From Ignavibacteria bacterium (GTDB lineage Bacteria; Bacteroidota; Ignavibacteria; Tepidaquicellales; OLB5): DNA of 41,842 nucleotides. This document shows positions 9,251-16,894 of the stretch, in pieces. How positions within the stretch are numbered: position 1 is the stretch's first letter; every line of letters starts with the position of its first letter. The DNA lies in assembly GCA_030835085.1 (NCBI GenBank), contig JAUQWQ010000143.1, forward strand, positions 1-41,842, given 5' to 3'. Position numbers and translations under genes: made by a program. The notes under the pieces are model-generated. The model had not been told where the DNA came from, made no database searches, and saw only the letters and a program-made list of their open reading frames with translations.

Positions 9251-9262
9251 TTGAATATTCAA
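9251..9262. promoter_or_regulatory. 12-base palindrome in the divergent Omp85/DUF5916 promoter region
   Basis: TTGAATATTCAA is a perfect palindrome in the 123-base gap between two divergent outer-membrane protein genes. It lies 27 bases upstream of the putative -33 box of the plus-strand gene. It could be an operator, but in AT-rich DNA short palindromes also arise by chance. Confidence 0.25.
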
Positions 9263-9288
9263 GTCATTAATAAACCATTGTTTTACAT

Positions 9289-9319
9289 ATTGCATCTTAA
9301 TATTGAAACCGTATCTTTA
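9289..9319 (+). promoter_or_regulatory. Putative -33/-7 promoter of the DUF5916 gene
   Basis: ATTG at 9289-9292, a 19-base spacer and TATCTTTA at 9312-9319 fit the Bacteroidota pattern TTTG/TAnnTTTG with one mismatch in each box. The start codon is 28 bases downstream. Confidence 0.35.
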
Positions 9320-9347
9320 ACAATTCCGTATTAAAAATAAACAGATA

Positions 9348-11618
9348 ATGAATTTTAGAACTGCACTGTATTTAGCAATTTTATGCATTTTTTCGGGAAA
9401 TTCGTATTGCCAGGAATCGACTCCAACTGATACTGTAAATACAAACAGTAAGCCTGAAATAACAATTTCAAAAAGCGGAAATTCTTTAATAAAGATTGAT
9501 GGGGTTCTTAATGAACCTGTATGGGAAACCTGTCAGACTGCCGGTAATTTTGTTGAAATTGAGCCCGGAGATAACCTGCCGGCTATAGTAAAAACAGATG
9601 TTAAAATGACATACGATGATGACAACTTGTATGTAGCTTTCATTTGTTATGAAGACAGGATATCCAAATTAAGGGCTAATCTTTCAGACAGGGACAAAAT
9701 GTATCAGGATGATTACGTGGGTATTTTGCTGGATACATATAATGACCATAAGCAGGCGTATGAGATATTCCTGAATCCTTACGGGATACAGGGAGATGGA
9801 ATATGGACCAAACAGGGCGAAGAAATGAATTTTGATATGCTCTACGATGCAGAAGCGAAGATATATAAAGATAAATGGATTGTTGAACTGGCAATTCCTT
9901 TTAAAAGCATCAGGTTTCCTGAAAATGATGAACAGCAGTGGGGAGTGCATATTATCCGTACAAGACCCAGGGAAAGCCGCACGCAGTTTTCATGGGCTAA
10001 GGTATCACGGGATAACTCTGAGTTCATGAGCCAGGCGGGAATATTAAAAGGTTTCAGAAAACTTAAAAAAGGAAAGCAGCTTGAGCTGCTTCCTTATGTC
10101 ATAGGGTCACAGTTCAGTTACAGGAATGATTCTTATGATCCTGAATCTCCGTTTATAAATGATAAAGTTAAAGGTGATCTTGGTATAGGTATCAAATATG
10201 GGTTTTCATCGAATCTGACCGGGGAAATCTCTTTTAATCCTGATTTTTCGCAGGTTGAAAGTGATGCTGCCCAGATAAATGTTAATTCATCTTCAGCAGT
10301 GTTTTACCCTGAAAAGCGCCCGTTCTTTCTTGACGGGGCCAATATTTTTAATTCATATATAAATGTTGTGTATACCAGAATGCTTAACAATCCGTTATAT
10401 ACAGCCAAGCTTATTGGCAAGATTGATGATATTGATGTCGGTTATTTAATGGGATATGATCAGAGCACTCCATATATAATACCCACAAAATACGGCAGCG
10501 ATTTTATACAGACTGACCTTAGATCATTTGGAAATGCCCTAAGGCTTAAGAAGAGCCTTAAAGGCTCATCATTTATCGGTTTTATCGGTACCGACCATGA
10601 AACAGGGGATAGCTACAACAGGGTTGCCGGTTTTGACGGATCCTTTAATTTTGCTGAGAAGTATTACTTTAACTGGGAAGCACTTGGTTATTTTACAAAA
10701 GAAATGAATGATACATCGATCTATGATAATTCGGTCAAAATTAATTCCAAAGGAAATGATGCCGGGTTTAACGGTGAAAAATTAACGGGTTTTGGCGGAA
10801 CATTTTCACTTGTCAGAAACTCAAGGCACTGGAACGGTGAAATTTTTATGAACATAGCTCCACCTGAGGCAAGACGGGAAATGGGTTATGTTGCTAAAAA
10901 TGATTTCAGGGAGCTTGGGGTATGGTCAGGTTATACATTCTATCCTAAGAATTCTATAGTGCTCAGGTTTGAACCTAATTTTGATGCGGGTTTTCAGTAT
11001 GATTATGACGGAAGGATCAAAGAACAATGGTTAGCTCCCAAGTTCTATTTACAGCTTAAACACCAGGTAAGTATAAGCGGCGGATTCCTTGCAGTTAACA
11101 ATGAAAATTACTACAATGTATATCATAAAAATGTGCACCGCGGCTGGATGGAGCTTAATGTAAATACCAGCAGTAAAGCAACAGGCGGGGCATTCCTTGA
11201 GCTTGGCAAATACATAGTCAGGTTTGAAGAACCATCTTATGTTGGCTGGGGGTGGATTGCAGAAGCATGGATGACTGTTAAGCCTCTGCACAATCTGGTG
11301 CTTGAAAATAATTACAGCTATTTTGAGCTTTCTAAAGAAAGAGGCGGTGAGAAACTTTATACAGGCTATATTTTCAGAAATAAAACTTCATTCCAGTTTA
11401 CCCGTAAATTCTTTTTAAGGCTTGTTATGCAGTATGATTCGTTTACAAAAAGCTTTGATATAGATCCGCTGCTAAGTTATAAGTGGAATCCATTCACGAT
11501 ATTTTATATAGGTTCAACACATAACCTTGCCGATATTGGTACCTCACCAAATCACGGAAGATTCCTTGAAACAAAAAGGCAGTTCTTTGCCAAGTTTCAA
11601 TACCTGATAAAACTATAA
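9348..11618 (+). CDS. DUF5916 outer membrane protein with CBM9-like N-terminal domain
   Basis: A 756-residue outer-membrane protein. The signal peptide ends at about residue 22. Residues about 36-230 form a CBM9-like beta sandwich with the signature IDGVLNEPVWE, DDDNLYVAFICYE, YQDDYVGILLDTYNDHKQAYEIFLNPYG and WIVELAIPFKSIRF. The rest, from about 240, is the DUF5916 barrel-like region rich in alternating aromatic strands, including SEISFNPDFSQVESDAAQINVN-like and FFLDGANIFN segments. Such pairs are common in Bacteroidota and are often suggested to handle sugars or peptides at the surface, but the substrate is unknown. It is monocistronic and ends just before a bidirectional hairpin. Confidence 0.87.
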   Translation: MNFRTALYLAILCIFSGNSYCQESTPTDTVNTNSKPEITISKSGNSLIKIDGVLNEPVWETCQTAGNFVEIEPGDNLPAIVKTDVKMTYDDDNLYVAFICYEDRISKLRANLSDRDKMYQDDYVGILLDTYNDHKQAYEIFLNPYGIQGDGIWTKQGEEMNFDMLYDAEAKIYKDKWIVELAIPFKSIRFPENDEQQWGVHIIRTRPRESRTQFSWAKVSRDNSEFMSQAGILKGFRKLKKGKQLELLPYVIGSQFSYRNDSYDPESPFINDKVKGDLGIGIKYGFSSNLTGEISFNPDFSQVESDAAQINVNSSSAVFYPEKRPFFLDGANIFNSYINVVYTRMLNNPLYTAKLIGKIDDIDVGYLMGYDQSTPYIIPTKYGSDFIQTDLRSFGNALRLKKSLKGSSFIGFIGTDHETGDSYNRVAGFDGSFNFAEKYYFNWEALGYFTKEMNDTSIYDNSVKINSKGNDAGFNGEKLTGFGGTFSLVRNSRHWNGEIFMNIAPPEARREMGYVAKNDFRELGVWSGYTFYPKNSIVLRFEPNFDAGFQYDYDGRIKEQWLAPKFYLQLKHQVSISGGFLAVNNENYYNVYHKNVHRGWMELNVNTSSKATGGAFLELGKYIVRFEEPSYVGWGWIAEAWMTVKPLHNLVLENNYSYFELSKERGGEKLYTGYIFRNKTSFQFTRKFFLRLVMQYDSFTKSFDIDPLLSYKWNPFTIFYIGSTHNLADIGTSPNHGRFLETKRQFFAKFQYLIKL

Positions 11619-11655
11619 TATTTTTTAGATCTTTATTGTAAGAGTTCAGTATTTA

Positions 11656-11712
11656 AAAAACGGAAATATTAAACAATGTTGCTGAAAAAGCTTATTTGAT
11701 ATTTCCGTTTTT
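11656..11712. terminator. Bidirectional terminator-like hairpin
   Basis: The 14-base arms 11656-11669 (AAAAACGGAAATAT) and 11699-11712 are exact inverted repeats with a 29-base loop. Each arm supplies a T-run on one strand. It follows the DUF5916 stop by 38 bases and overlaps the stop codon of the small minus-strand gene, so it can serve both. Confidence 0.6.
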
Positions 11713-11845
11713 ATCTTGCTACTGTACTGATGAGATTCTGCACTGTTCCGTAAAGTGACCAAACATACTGTACATTATAAAATAAAATGTAGAGTATGAC
11801 TATTGTAACCTGGAACATTGAGATTATAAAATTTACTGCTTTCAT
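11711..11845 (-). CDS. Small 44-residue membrane peptide, function unknown
   Basis: ATG at 11845 opens a 44-codon frame ending in TAA at 11711-11713. The peptide has a short basic N terminus (MKAVNF) and one long hydrophobic segment at about residues 6-24, followed by a tyrosine-rich part, so it would be a single-pass membrane peptide. I do not recognise a family. Support for a real gene comes from its surroundings. A purine-rich site (AAAGGGAAAG) precedes the ATG by about 4 bases. A full ATTG-N20-TAATTTTG promoter lies 38-69 bases upstream, and a 14-bp terminator stem abuts its 3' end. Such a complete unit is unlikely to arise by chance, but coding has not been shown. Confidence 0.5.
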   Translation of the reverse strand: MKAVNFIISMFQVTIVILYILFYNVQYVWSLYGTVQNLISTVAR

Positions 11846-11882
11846 ATTACTTTCCCTTTAATTACTAACTGATTCAACTACT

Positions 11883-11914
11883 CAAAATTAGTGGTTACAG
11901 CTACTTATTTCAAT
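11883..11914 (-). promoter_or_regulatory. Putative -33/-7 promoter of the 44-residue peptide gene
   Basis: Read on the minus strand: ATTG (11914-11911), 20 bases, then TAATTTTG (11890-11883), an exact TAnnTTTG. Transcription would start near 11876, leaving a leader of about 30 bases. The same ATTG-N20-TAnnTTTG layout precedes the cargo genes ending at 12107 and 15430. Confidence 0.5.
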
Positions 11915-12031
11915 ACCCCTTATTCGGGATATTACAAGAAGAGGGATAGAAAATTGTTGATTATATATACAAAACGGCAAATAATACAGTATAGCATACC
12001 GTATAGCGGGTAGTTACTCCTGCAAAAAAAA

Positions 12032-12053
12032 ACGCCGATATTTCTATCGGCGT
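12032..12053 (-). terminator. Intrinsic terminator of the cargo gene ending at 12107
   Basis: Nine-base arms ACGCCGATA (12032-12040) and TATCGGCGT (12045-12053) enclose the loop TTTC. On the minus strand the stem is followed by a run of about nine T, the textbook intrinsic terminator form. Confidence 0.85.
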
Positions 12054-12106
12054 GTTAATTGATTAATTTGATGCTTCAAAGTTAAAGCTGAATCAAATAT
12101 TACTTT

Positions 12107-13378
12107 TTACTTGGTTAGTATCATTTTCATTGTTTTGGTGATATCCATTGAACCTGAATTCACTCTTAAAACATAGAAGTAAATTCCGCTTGCAAGATTG
12201 GAAGCATTGAAGTTTACTGAATATGTACCTGCATTCTGGAAGGAATTAACAAGTGTTCTTATCTCTCTTCCGGTCATATCATAGATCTTAATGCTTACAT
12301 TTGCATTATCATTAACGTTATAACTTATTACTGTTGAAGGATTGAACGGGTTAGGATAATTCTGGTTGAGCTTAACCGGTTCAATAACATTTTTAGATGC
12401 TGAAGGAGGCACTATGCTGGTTGACCATGTAATTCCGCCATCAGTAGTATATAACTCTGTACTTTCACTTCCTGTCGAAATTCCGAAAGAAATGCTTCCG
12501 AAGTTCACTGAGTAAAGATCAACTTCAGAAGATGTTTCGATTGTTGTCCAAGTATCTCCTGAATCTTCCGATCTTACCATTTTACCGTTTTCGCTTGTAC
12601 CAATTACAACTGTGGATGTAACAAATTTTACATCAAATATCTTTGTAATTATACCGGATGTTGATGAAAGCCATGTTGCACCATTATCAACTGATCTCAG
12701 GATTGTTCCGTTATCACCGGCACAAATTACTACATTATCCTTAAAATCAACTGTTAAAAGGTTATCAGTTGTTCCTGAAGTTTTTTCAATCCAATCAATA
12801 TTATTATCGGATACAAAGATAGTTCCTTCGTTTCCAACTATAACTGTGCTTGTCTTTACTTCCATAAAGCTTGATCCAATGGTTGCGATCTCGTTGAGAT
12901 CTTTGGTTGAGTTGATCGTTACTGTGGTCCAGGTTACACCGAAATCCGCAGATTTTAATAATGTACCATTATTGCCGCAAACTAATATTGTGTTCGGGGT
13001 AAAAATTGTAACATCATTCAGGTTTTCAAGGGTACCGCTGGTCATCAGTTCCCATGTGGTGCCGTTATCAACAGACCTCAGGATGATGCCGTTTTCACCA
13101 ACTGCCACCTGAAGATTAATCATTTCGCCGTTATCGTTGCAGAAATTTACATAATCATTGCTGTTAAGTACGTTCGTGATGCCGCTTGTCTGGGTTGTCC
13201 AGTTAAGGCCGCCGTCTTCAGTCCTGGATATCAAACCATCCTGGCCTACAAGTGTTGCAGTTGTACTATTTTCAAACTTGATGCTGTTTTTGTCCAGCAA
13301 TGTTTGTGAAAATATCTTTACTGCTGATAAGATGAATAATAATGCGAATAATGTTACAAGAGTTTTGTTGAGTTTCAT
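12107..13378 (-). CDS. T9SS cargo: Ycf48/BNR-repeat protein with type A sorting domain
   Basis: A 423-residue secreted protein. The signal peptide covers residues 1-25 (cleavage near KIFSQ). About seven Ycf48-like/BNR blades follow, each with the pattern VGxxGxIxRSxDxGxTWxxxTSG, predicting a beta-propeller over residues 27-325. The C-terminal 80 residues are a T9SS type A sorting domain: NQNYPNPFNPSTVISY, KIYDMTGREI, NLASGIYFYVL and the basic end MKMILTK. In the family this domain is removed after export across the outer membrane. It has its own promoter and terminator, and a good ribosome-binding site (AGAGG, 8 bases before ATG). It resembles the protein at 15430-16677 closely enough to be a paralogue. 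The ligand of the propeller is unknown. Confidence 0.88.
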   Translation of the reverse strand: MKLNKTLVTLFALLFILSAVKIFSQTLLDKNSIKFENSTTATLVGQDGLISRTEDGGLNWTTQTSGITNVLNSNDYVNFCNDNGEMINLQVAVGENGIILRSVDNGTTWELMTSGTLENLNDVTIFTPNTILVCGNNGTLLKSADFGVTWTTVTINSTKDLNEIATIGSSFMEVKTSTVIVGNEGTIFVSDNNIDWIEKTSGTTDNLLTVDFKDNVVICAGDNGTILRSVDNGATWLSSTSGIITKIFDVKFVTSTVVIGTSENGKMVRSEDSGDTWTTIETSSEVDLYSVNFGSISFGISTGSESTELYTTDGGITWSTSIVPPSASKNVIEPVKLNQNYPNPFNPSTVISYNVNDNANVSIKIYDMTGREIRTLVNSFQNAGTYSVNFNASNLASGIYFYVLRVNSGSMDITKTMKMILTK

Positions 13379-13513
13379 TGTTTTGCCTCTTTCATATAGG
13401 GTTTAATTAATGAAATATTTTTTAAAGTCATTAGCCATCATTTTTGATAAGCTAAAAATTATGTTTGTCAGATATCCGGATTACATTTGTAAGTGTTTAA
13501 CATTTATCTGCTT

Positions 13514-13545
13514 CAAACATAACTCATTATAGTTCATATCTCAAT
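13514..13545 (-). promoter_or_regulatory. Putative -33/-7 promoter of the cargo gene at 12107-13378
   Basis: On the minus strand, ATTG (13545-13542), 20 bases, then TATGTTTG (13521-13514), which matches TAnnTTTG exactly. The leader would be about 130 bases, longer than for the neighbours. Confidence 0.42.
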
Positions 13546-13597
13546 AGCTGATTTCGTTAGTTTCACAGGAAATATATTAATTAATTATAAATAAAAA

Positions 13598-13616
13598 AGC
13601 CGCTGTTTAAGCGGCT
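13598..13616 (-). terminator. Intrinsic terminator of the cargo gene ending at 13644
   Basis: AGCCGCT (13598-13604) pairs with AGCGGCT (13610-13616) around GTTTA. On the minus strand the stem runs into TTTTTATTT. Confidence 0.8.
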
Positions 13617-13643
13617 ATTAAGTCATTTAATTTAATAATTGAA

Positions 13644-15110
13644 TTATTTAGCTAAAACCATTTTTACTGTTTTGAGAAAATTTTCTGTTTTTATAGTATA
13701 AAAATAGATACCGCTTGATAAATTTGATGCATCAAAATTAACAGTATGATATCCTGCAGAAACATCTGAATTTACAAGTACCGCAACTTCTTTTCCTGTA
13801 ATATCGTATACTCTAAGTGATACTTTTGAGTCTGCAGGCAAGGTGAAATCGATCTTAGTCGATGGATTGAACGGGTTTGGATAATTCTGTGAAATTGAGT
13901 ATTCTGCAGGTATATTCCCTGCTGAAAACTTATTTCCGCTTATATTGCCTTCATTACTGTTTGCATATTGAGTTGAGGATTTACTGCCATTGAACGGATT
14001 CCCGAATTCAGGATTATATGTAAATTCAAAGCCGTTTTTGATAATTTCATAACGGTGTACTATTAGCGGACAGTTGACTGCCAGATCTCGCTGAAGTGAA
14101 ATAGTATTGAGAAGCTCGAATTTCTCCAGGTTACGGGGTATCAATAACTCGCCGCTGCCTGATACAGTTTGCAATGAATTACCGTTGAATATTACTGAAA
14201 TCCTGTTATTTACATCATCTGTAAATTTAAATGAACCATCTGTAGTTATATTTCCATGGATAAATATTGACGGAACATAATTCAGATTTGTATTTTTGAT
14301 ATTTAGTGTGCCGCCGTTTTTAACTGTGATATTTGTAACATTAAGATCAGATGTAAAAGATTCCGTTATGCCGAGAAATGAACCCTGTTCAACAGTAAGA
14401 TCGGCAATGTACCTGCCGGAAAGCTGCATTGAGCTGATACTTGTTATAAGTAGGTTACTTGAGTTTTCAAATAATACTTTTGAAGCCGGGGCGGTTAAAC
14501 CGAACGGATTTAATGCAGCCGGATGATTTATCTTCATCTTTGATCCGCTTTCAAAAACTACAGCATTCGGAGTTCCGATATTATTAAATACATTACCGGG
14601 GCATAATTGAGTGAATACTGAACCGGATTTGAATTTTACTGCCATAGGGTCAGCTGCATTGAAATAATGCCCTATAGAGCCTTCTATGGTCATATTACCG
14701 CTTATTGAAGCCGTAGCGCCGGGTCCAATATATAAATTCAATGATGGATCGTTTCCGAATATTCTTAAACTTGAACCGCTTTCAATTGATAAGTCCTCAC
14801 CTGTAACTCCTTTAACTGTCAATAACTTCATATTACCCGATGCAGGTGATAAAACAAGATTTGTATTATTCCTTACAATAAGCTGGCCAATAGTGACCTG
14901 GTAAACATTAGTAACGTTTACATTGCCGGAATTTTCAAATACAAGTATATCTGTAACCAAACCGACCTGGCGAAACGGTGTCCAGTTACCGGCTGTTGAA
15001 AAACCGGAATTAACAGAACCATTCCATACGTACACAGTTTGTGTATATGATATGTTTACGGAAATAAAAAGTAGAAGTGAAAGTGAAAAGAGTTTAAGTA
15101 ATTTATTCAT
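13644..15110 (-). CDS. T9SS cargo: beta-helix-like secreted protein with type A sorting domain
   Basis: A 488-residue secreted protein. A signal peptide covers about residues 1-23 (ISYTQ). The mature part starts with the pattern YVWNGSVNSGFSTAGNWTPFR, seen in many large secreted proteins of this lineage. It continues as a low-complexity beta-rich region of short strands rich in Gly, Ser and Asn (about 30-345) that looks like a right-handed beta-helix or stacked strands. No catalytic motif was recognised. The last 85 residues are the sorting domain: SQNYPNPFNPSTKIDF, RVYDITGKEVAVLV, NLSSGIYFYTI and MVLAK. It is monocistronic with its own terminator. An adhesin or surface-layer role is possible but unproven. 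Confidence 0.82.
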   Translation of the reverse strand: MNKLLKLFSLSLLLFISVNISYTQTVYVWNGSVNSGFSTAGNWTPFRQVGLVTDILVFENSGNVNVTNVYQVTIGQLIVRNNTNLVLSPASGNMKLLTVKGVTGEDLSIESGSSLRIFGNDPSLNLYIGPGATASISGNMTIEGSIGHYFNAADPMAVKFKSGSVFTQLCPGNVFNNIGTPNAVVFESGSKMKINHPAALNPFGLTAPASKVLFENSSNLLITSISSMQLSGRYIADLTVEQGSFLGITESFTSDLNVTNITVKNGGTLNIKNTNLNYVPSIFIHGNITTDGSFKFTDDVNNRISVIFNGNSLQTVSGSGELLIPRNLEKFELLNTISLQRDLAVNCPLIVHRYEIIKNGFEFTYNPEFGNPFNGSKSSTQYANSNEGNISGNKFSAGNIPAEYSISQNYPNPFNPSTKIDFTLPADSKVSLRVYDITGKEVAVLVNSDVSAGYHTVNFDASNLSSGIYFYTIKTENFLKTVKMVLAK

Positions 15111-15176
15111 TTGAAAAGATTAATTATTGAAAGTGTTTTATAATCTTTTCTGCATATTCCCTAACTAATTGTACTA

Positions 15177-15208
15177 CAAAGATAATACAATTTTGGGGTA
15201 AAAATCCA
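15177..15208 (-). promoter_or_regulatory. Putative -7 promoter element of the cargo gene at 13644-15110
   Basis: On the minus strand, TATCTTTG (15184-15177) is an exact TAnnTTTG. The -33 position has only TGG (15208-15206) instead of TTG after 21 bases, so the upstream box is weak. The leader would be about 60 bases. Confidence 0.35.
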
Positions 15209-15344
15209 GAAAATATGGGTGTATTTCTAAAAATAGGCTGTAAACCTAAATCCACATTGATTTACGGTATAAAAATACTAACTAAAAAGGGTTAGATAGT
15301 TTGTAGGAGATTACCTTAGCGAAATATGGTGAATATAATAAAAA

Positions 15345-15367
15345 AACGCCGCTTTTTAAGCGGCGTT
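15345..15367 (-). terminator. Intrinsic terminator of the cargo gene ending at 15430
   Basis: AACGCCGCTT (15345-15354) and AAGCGGCGTT (15358-15367) form a perfect 10-bp stem with a TTT loop. It continues into T on the minus strand. Confidence 0.85.
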
Positions 15368-15429
15368 AGCAGTAACAATACGAAGGAGAAACAAAATTGT
15401 TAACTGTATTTCAGTTAATTTCTCCGGTA

Positions 15430-16677
15430 TTATTTTGTCAGTATCATTTTATTTACCTTGGTAATACTGTTAGTTCCATTAACAACATTCAAACGGTAGA
15501 AGTATACTCCGCTTGAAAGGTTCGAAGCATTAAACTGTACACTGTGATTTCCTTCTGCCTGGAATCCGTTGAACAGAGAAGCAACTTCTTTTCCTGTAAT
15601 ATCATACACCTTGACAGTAACATTTGCACTGTAGGGTAATTCATAATTTATAACCGTAGACGGATTAAAAGGATTCGGGTAATTCTGCATCAAACTGACT
15701 CCTCTTTGTTTGCTGCCTGTAAATGTTGCGATCAGGTTCGGTGCATCGATAGTCCATGTTATTCCGCCATCAACTGTATATAGTTCTTTTCCTTCATTGC
15801 CAACTGATATGCCGATATTGGCATCGTAAAATGAAACTGCCTGGAAGTCATAAGTTTCAGATCCCGGTGCAATTTCAGAAGGCTGCCATGAATATCCGCC
15901 ATCCTCGGTCCTGAGTATCAAACCGTTATCACCTGTTGCAACTCCTGTATTCGCATTAAAAAATACAACATCGTTAATATTGTTTTCATACATCAGTCCG
16001 TTTGCTCCAAACCATGTATTCCCTCCGTCATTGCTCATAAATATTGTACCGGCATCACCAACTACACATATATTATTTTCATCAATTGCTTCAATTGCGT
16101 TAAGATTCTGATTTGCGAAACCTGTATTTAACTGAACCCAGGTCATTCCGCCGTCAGTAGTTTTTAGAACCTCAGCAAGCTCGCCTGCAATAAAGCCTAT
16201 ATTTGATGAAATGAACTTTACATCGTTCAGTCTTTTAGTTGTAGTATAGGATGATGTTGACCAGTTCTGTCCGCCATTTCCGGAATAGAATATCGTTCCG
16301 TTGTCTCCGCATACAACTGCATTTGTACCGTAAAGATCCACATCATTCAGGCGATTAACAGTACCCGGTAATATAACATCCCATGTATTACCAAAATCCA
16401 CTGATCTTATTATTACACCATTTTCACCAACTGCCAGTGAGATACCATCTTTTATAGATGCACCAAACAGAACATTTGTAACATTCGTGTTTTGTTCAGT
16501 CCAGTCCATACCGTTATTTGTGGTTCTCATCACCAATCCGTTTTCTCCTACTATCGAAATAGTTGATGGGTTCTCAAATTTTACTGCGTGTTGATTTAGA
16601 TCTGTCTGCTGCGAAAATAATGTTGTTACTGCAAGCATTATTGTAAAGATCGCGGTTGTAAGTGTAGATTTTAACAT
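15430..16677 (-). CDS. T9SS cargo: Ycf48/BNR-repeat protein with type A sorting domain
   Basis: A 415-residue secreted protein. The signal peptide spans about residues 1-22 (TTLFSQ). Residues 25-318 hold about seven Ycf48/BNR blades with VGENGLVMRTTNNGMDW, VGENGVIIRSVDFGNTW and similar repeats. The sorting domain occupies the last 85 residues (MQNYPNPFNPSTVINY, KVYDITGKEVASLF, NLSSGVYFYRL, KMILTK). A strong ribosome-binding site, GGAGG, lies 9 bases before the ATG, and the gene has a complete -33/-7 promoter and its own terminator. It shares repeat pattern, length and ending with the protein at 12107-13378, so the pair probably arose by duplication. The precise role of the propeller is unknown. 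Confidence 0.88.
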   Translation of the reverse strand: MLKSTLTTAIFTIMLAVTTLFSQQTDLNQHAVKFENPSTISIVGENGLVMRTTNNGMDWTEQNTNVTNVLFGASIKDGISLAVGENGVIIRSVDFGNTWDVILPGTVNRLNDVDLYGTNAVVCGDNGTIFYSGNGGQNWSTSSYTTTKRLNDVKFISSNIGFIAGELAEVLKTTDGGMTWVQLNTGFANQNLNAIEAIDENNICVVGDAGTIFMSNDGGNTWFGANGLMYENNINDVVFFNANTGVATGDNGLILRTEDGGYSWQPSEIAPGSETYDFQAVSFYDANIGISVGNEGKELYTVDGGITWTIDAPNLIATFTGSKQRGVSLMQNYPNPFNPSTVINYELPYSANVTVKVYDITGKEVASLFNGFQAEGNHSVQFNASNLSSGVYFYRLNVVNGTNSITKVNKMILTK

Positions 16678-16786
16678 TTTTGTATCCTCCGTTTAGGGTT
16701 TTGTTTATAAAGAGTTATTGCTTTCTGCTATTTCTTTAATCTAATAATTTTTTATTGATATTGTATCATAGGGAAATCTTAATACA

Positions 16787-16818
16787 CAAAGTTAACTGAA
16801 AGGGGGTAGTAAATCAAT
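16787..16818 (-). promoter_or_regulatory. Putative -33/-7 promoter of the cargo gene at 15430-16677
   Basis: On the minus strand, ATTG (16818-16815), 20 bases, then TAACTTTG (16794-16787), an exact TAnnTTTG. The -33 context CTATTGA is the same as in the promoter at 13514-13545. Confidence 0.48.
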
Positions 16819-16846
16819 AGCGAAAATCGTTAATCTTTATTACTAA

Positions 16847-16878
16847 AAAAGCCGGGCAATTTGTATTGACCGGCTTTT
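16847..16878 (-). terminator. Intrinsic terminator of the cargo gene ending at 16895
   Basis: AAAAGCCGG (16847-16855) pairs with CCGGCTTTT (16870-16878). The inner CAAT/ATTG pairing extends the stem past one G-A mismatch to a TTGT loop. A T-run follows on the minus strand. Confidence 0.8.
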
Positions 16879-16894
16879 ATTGGAATTTACATTG

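Larger units (their letters stand above)
11619..12106. other. 488-base stretch between the DUF5916 gene and the first cargo gene
   Basis: This gap is not empty. It holds a bidirectional terminator (11656-11712), a 44-codon gene on the minus strand (11711-11845), that gene's putative promoter (11883-11914) and the terminator of the next minus-strand gene (12032-12053). Nothing else was recognised in 11915-12031, which is AT-rich and has no open frame of note. Confidence 0.6.
15111..15429. other. 319-base gap between two cargo genes
   Basis: It contains the putative promoter of the minus-strand gene at 13644-15110 (15177-15208) and the terminator of the minus-strand gene at 15430-16677 (15345-15367). 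Nothing else was recognised. Confidence 0.6.

Noticed and set aside
12612-13112. A 166-residue plus-strand frame inside the first cargo gene
   Set aside because: It is antisense to the Ycf48 repeats and its regular composition is explained by them.
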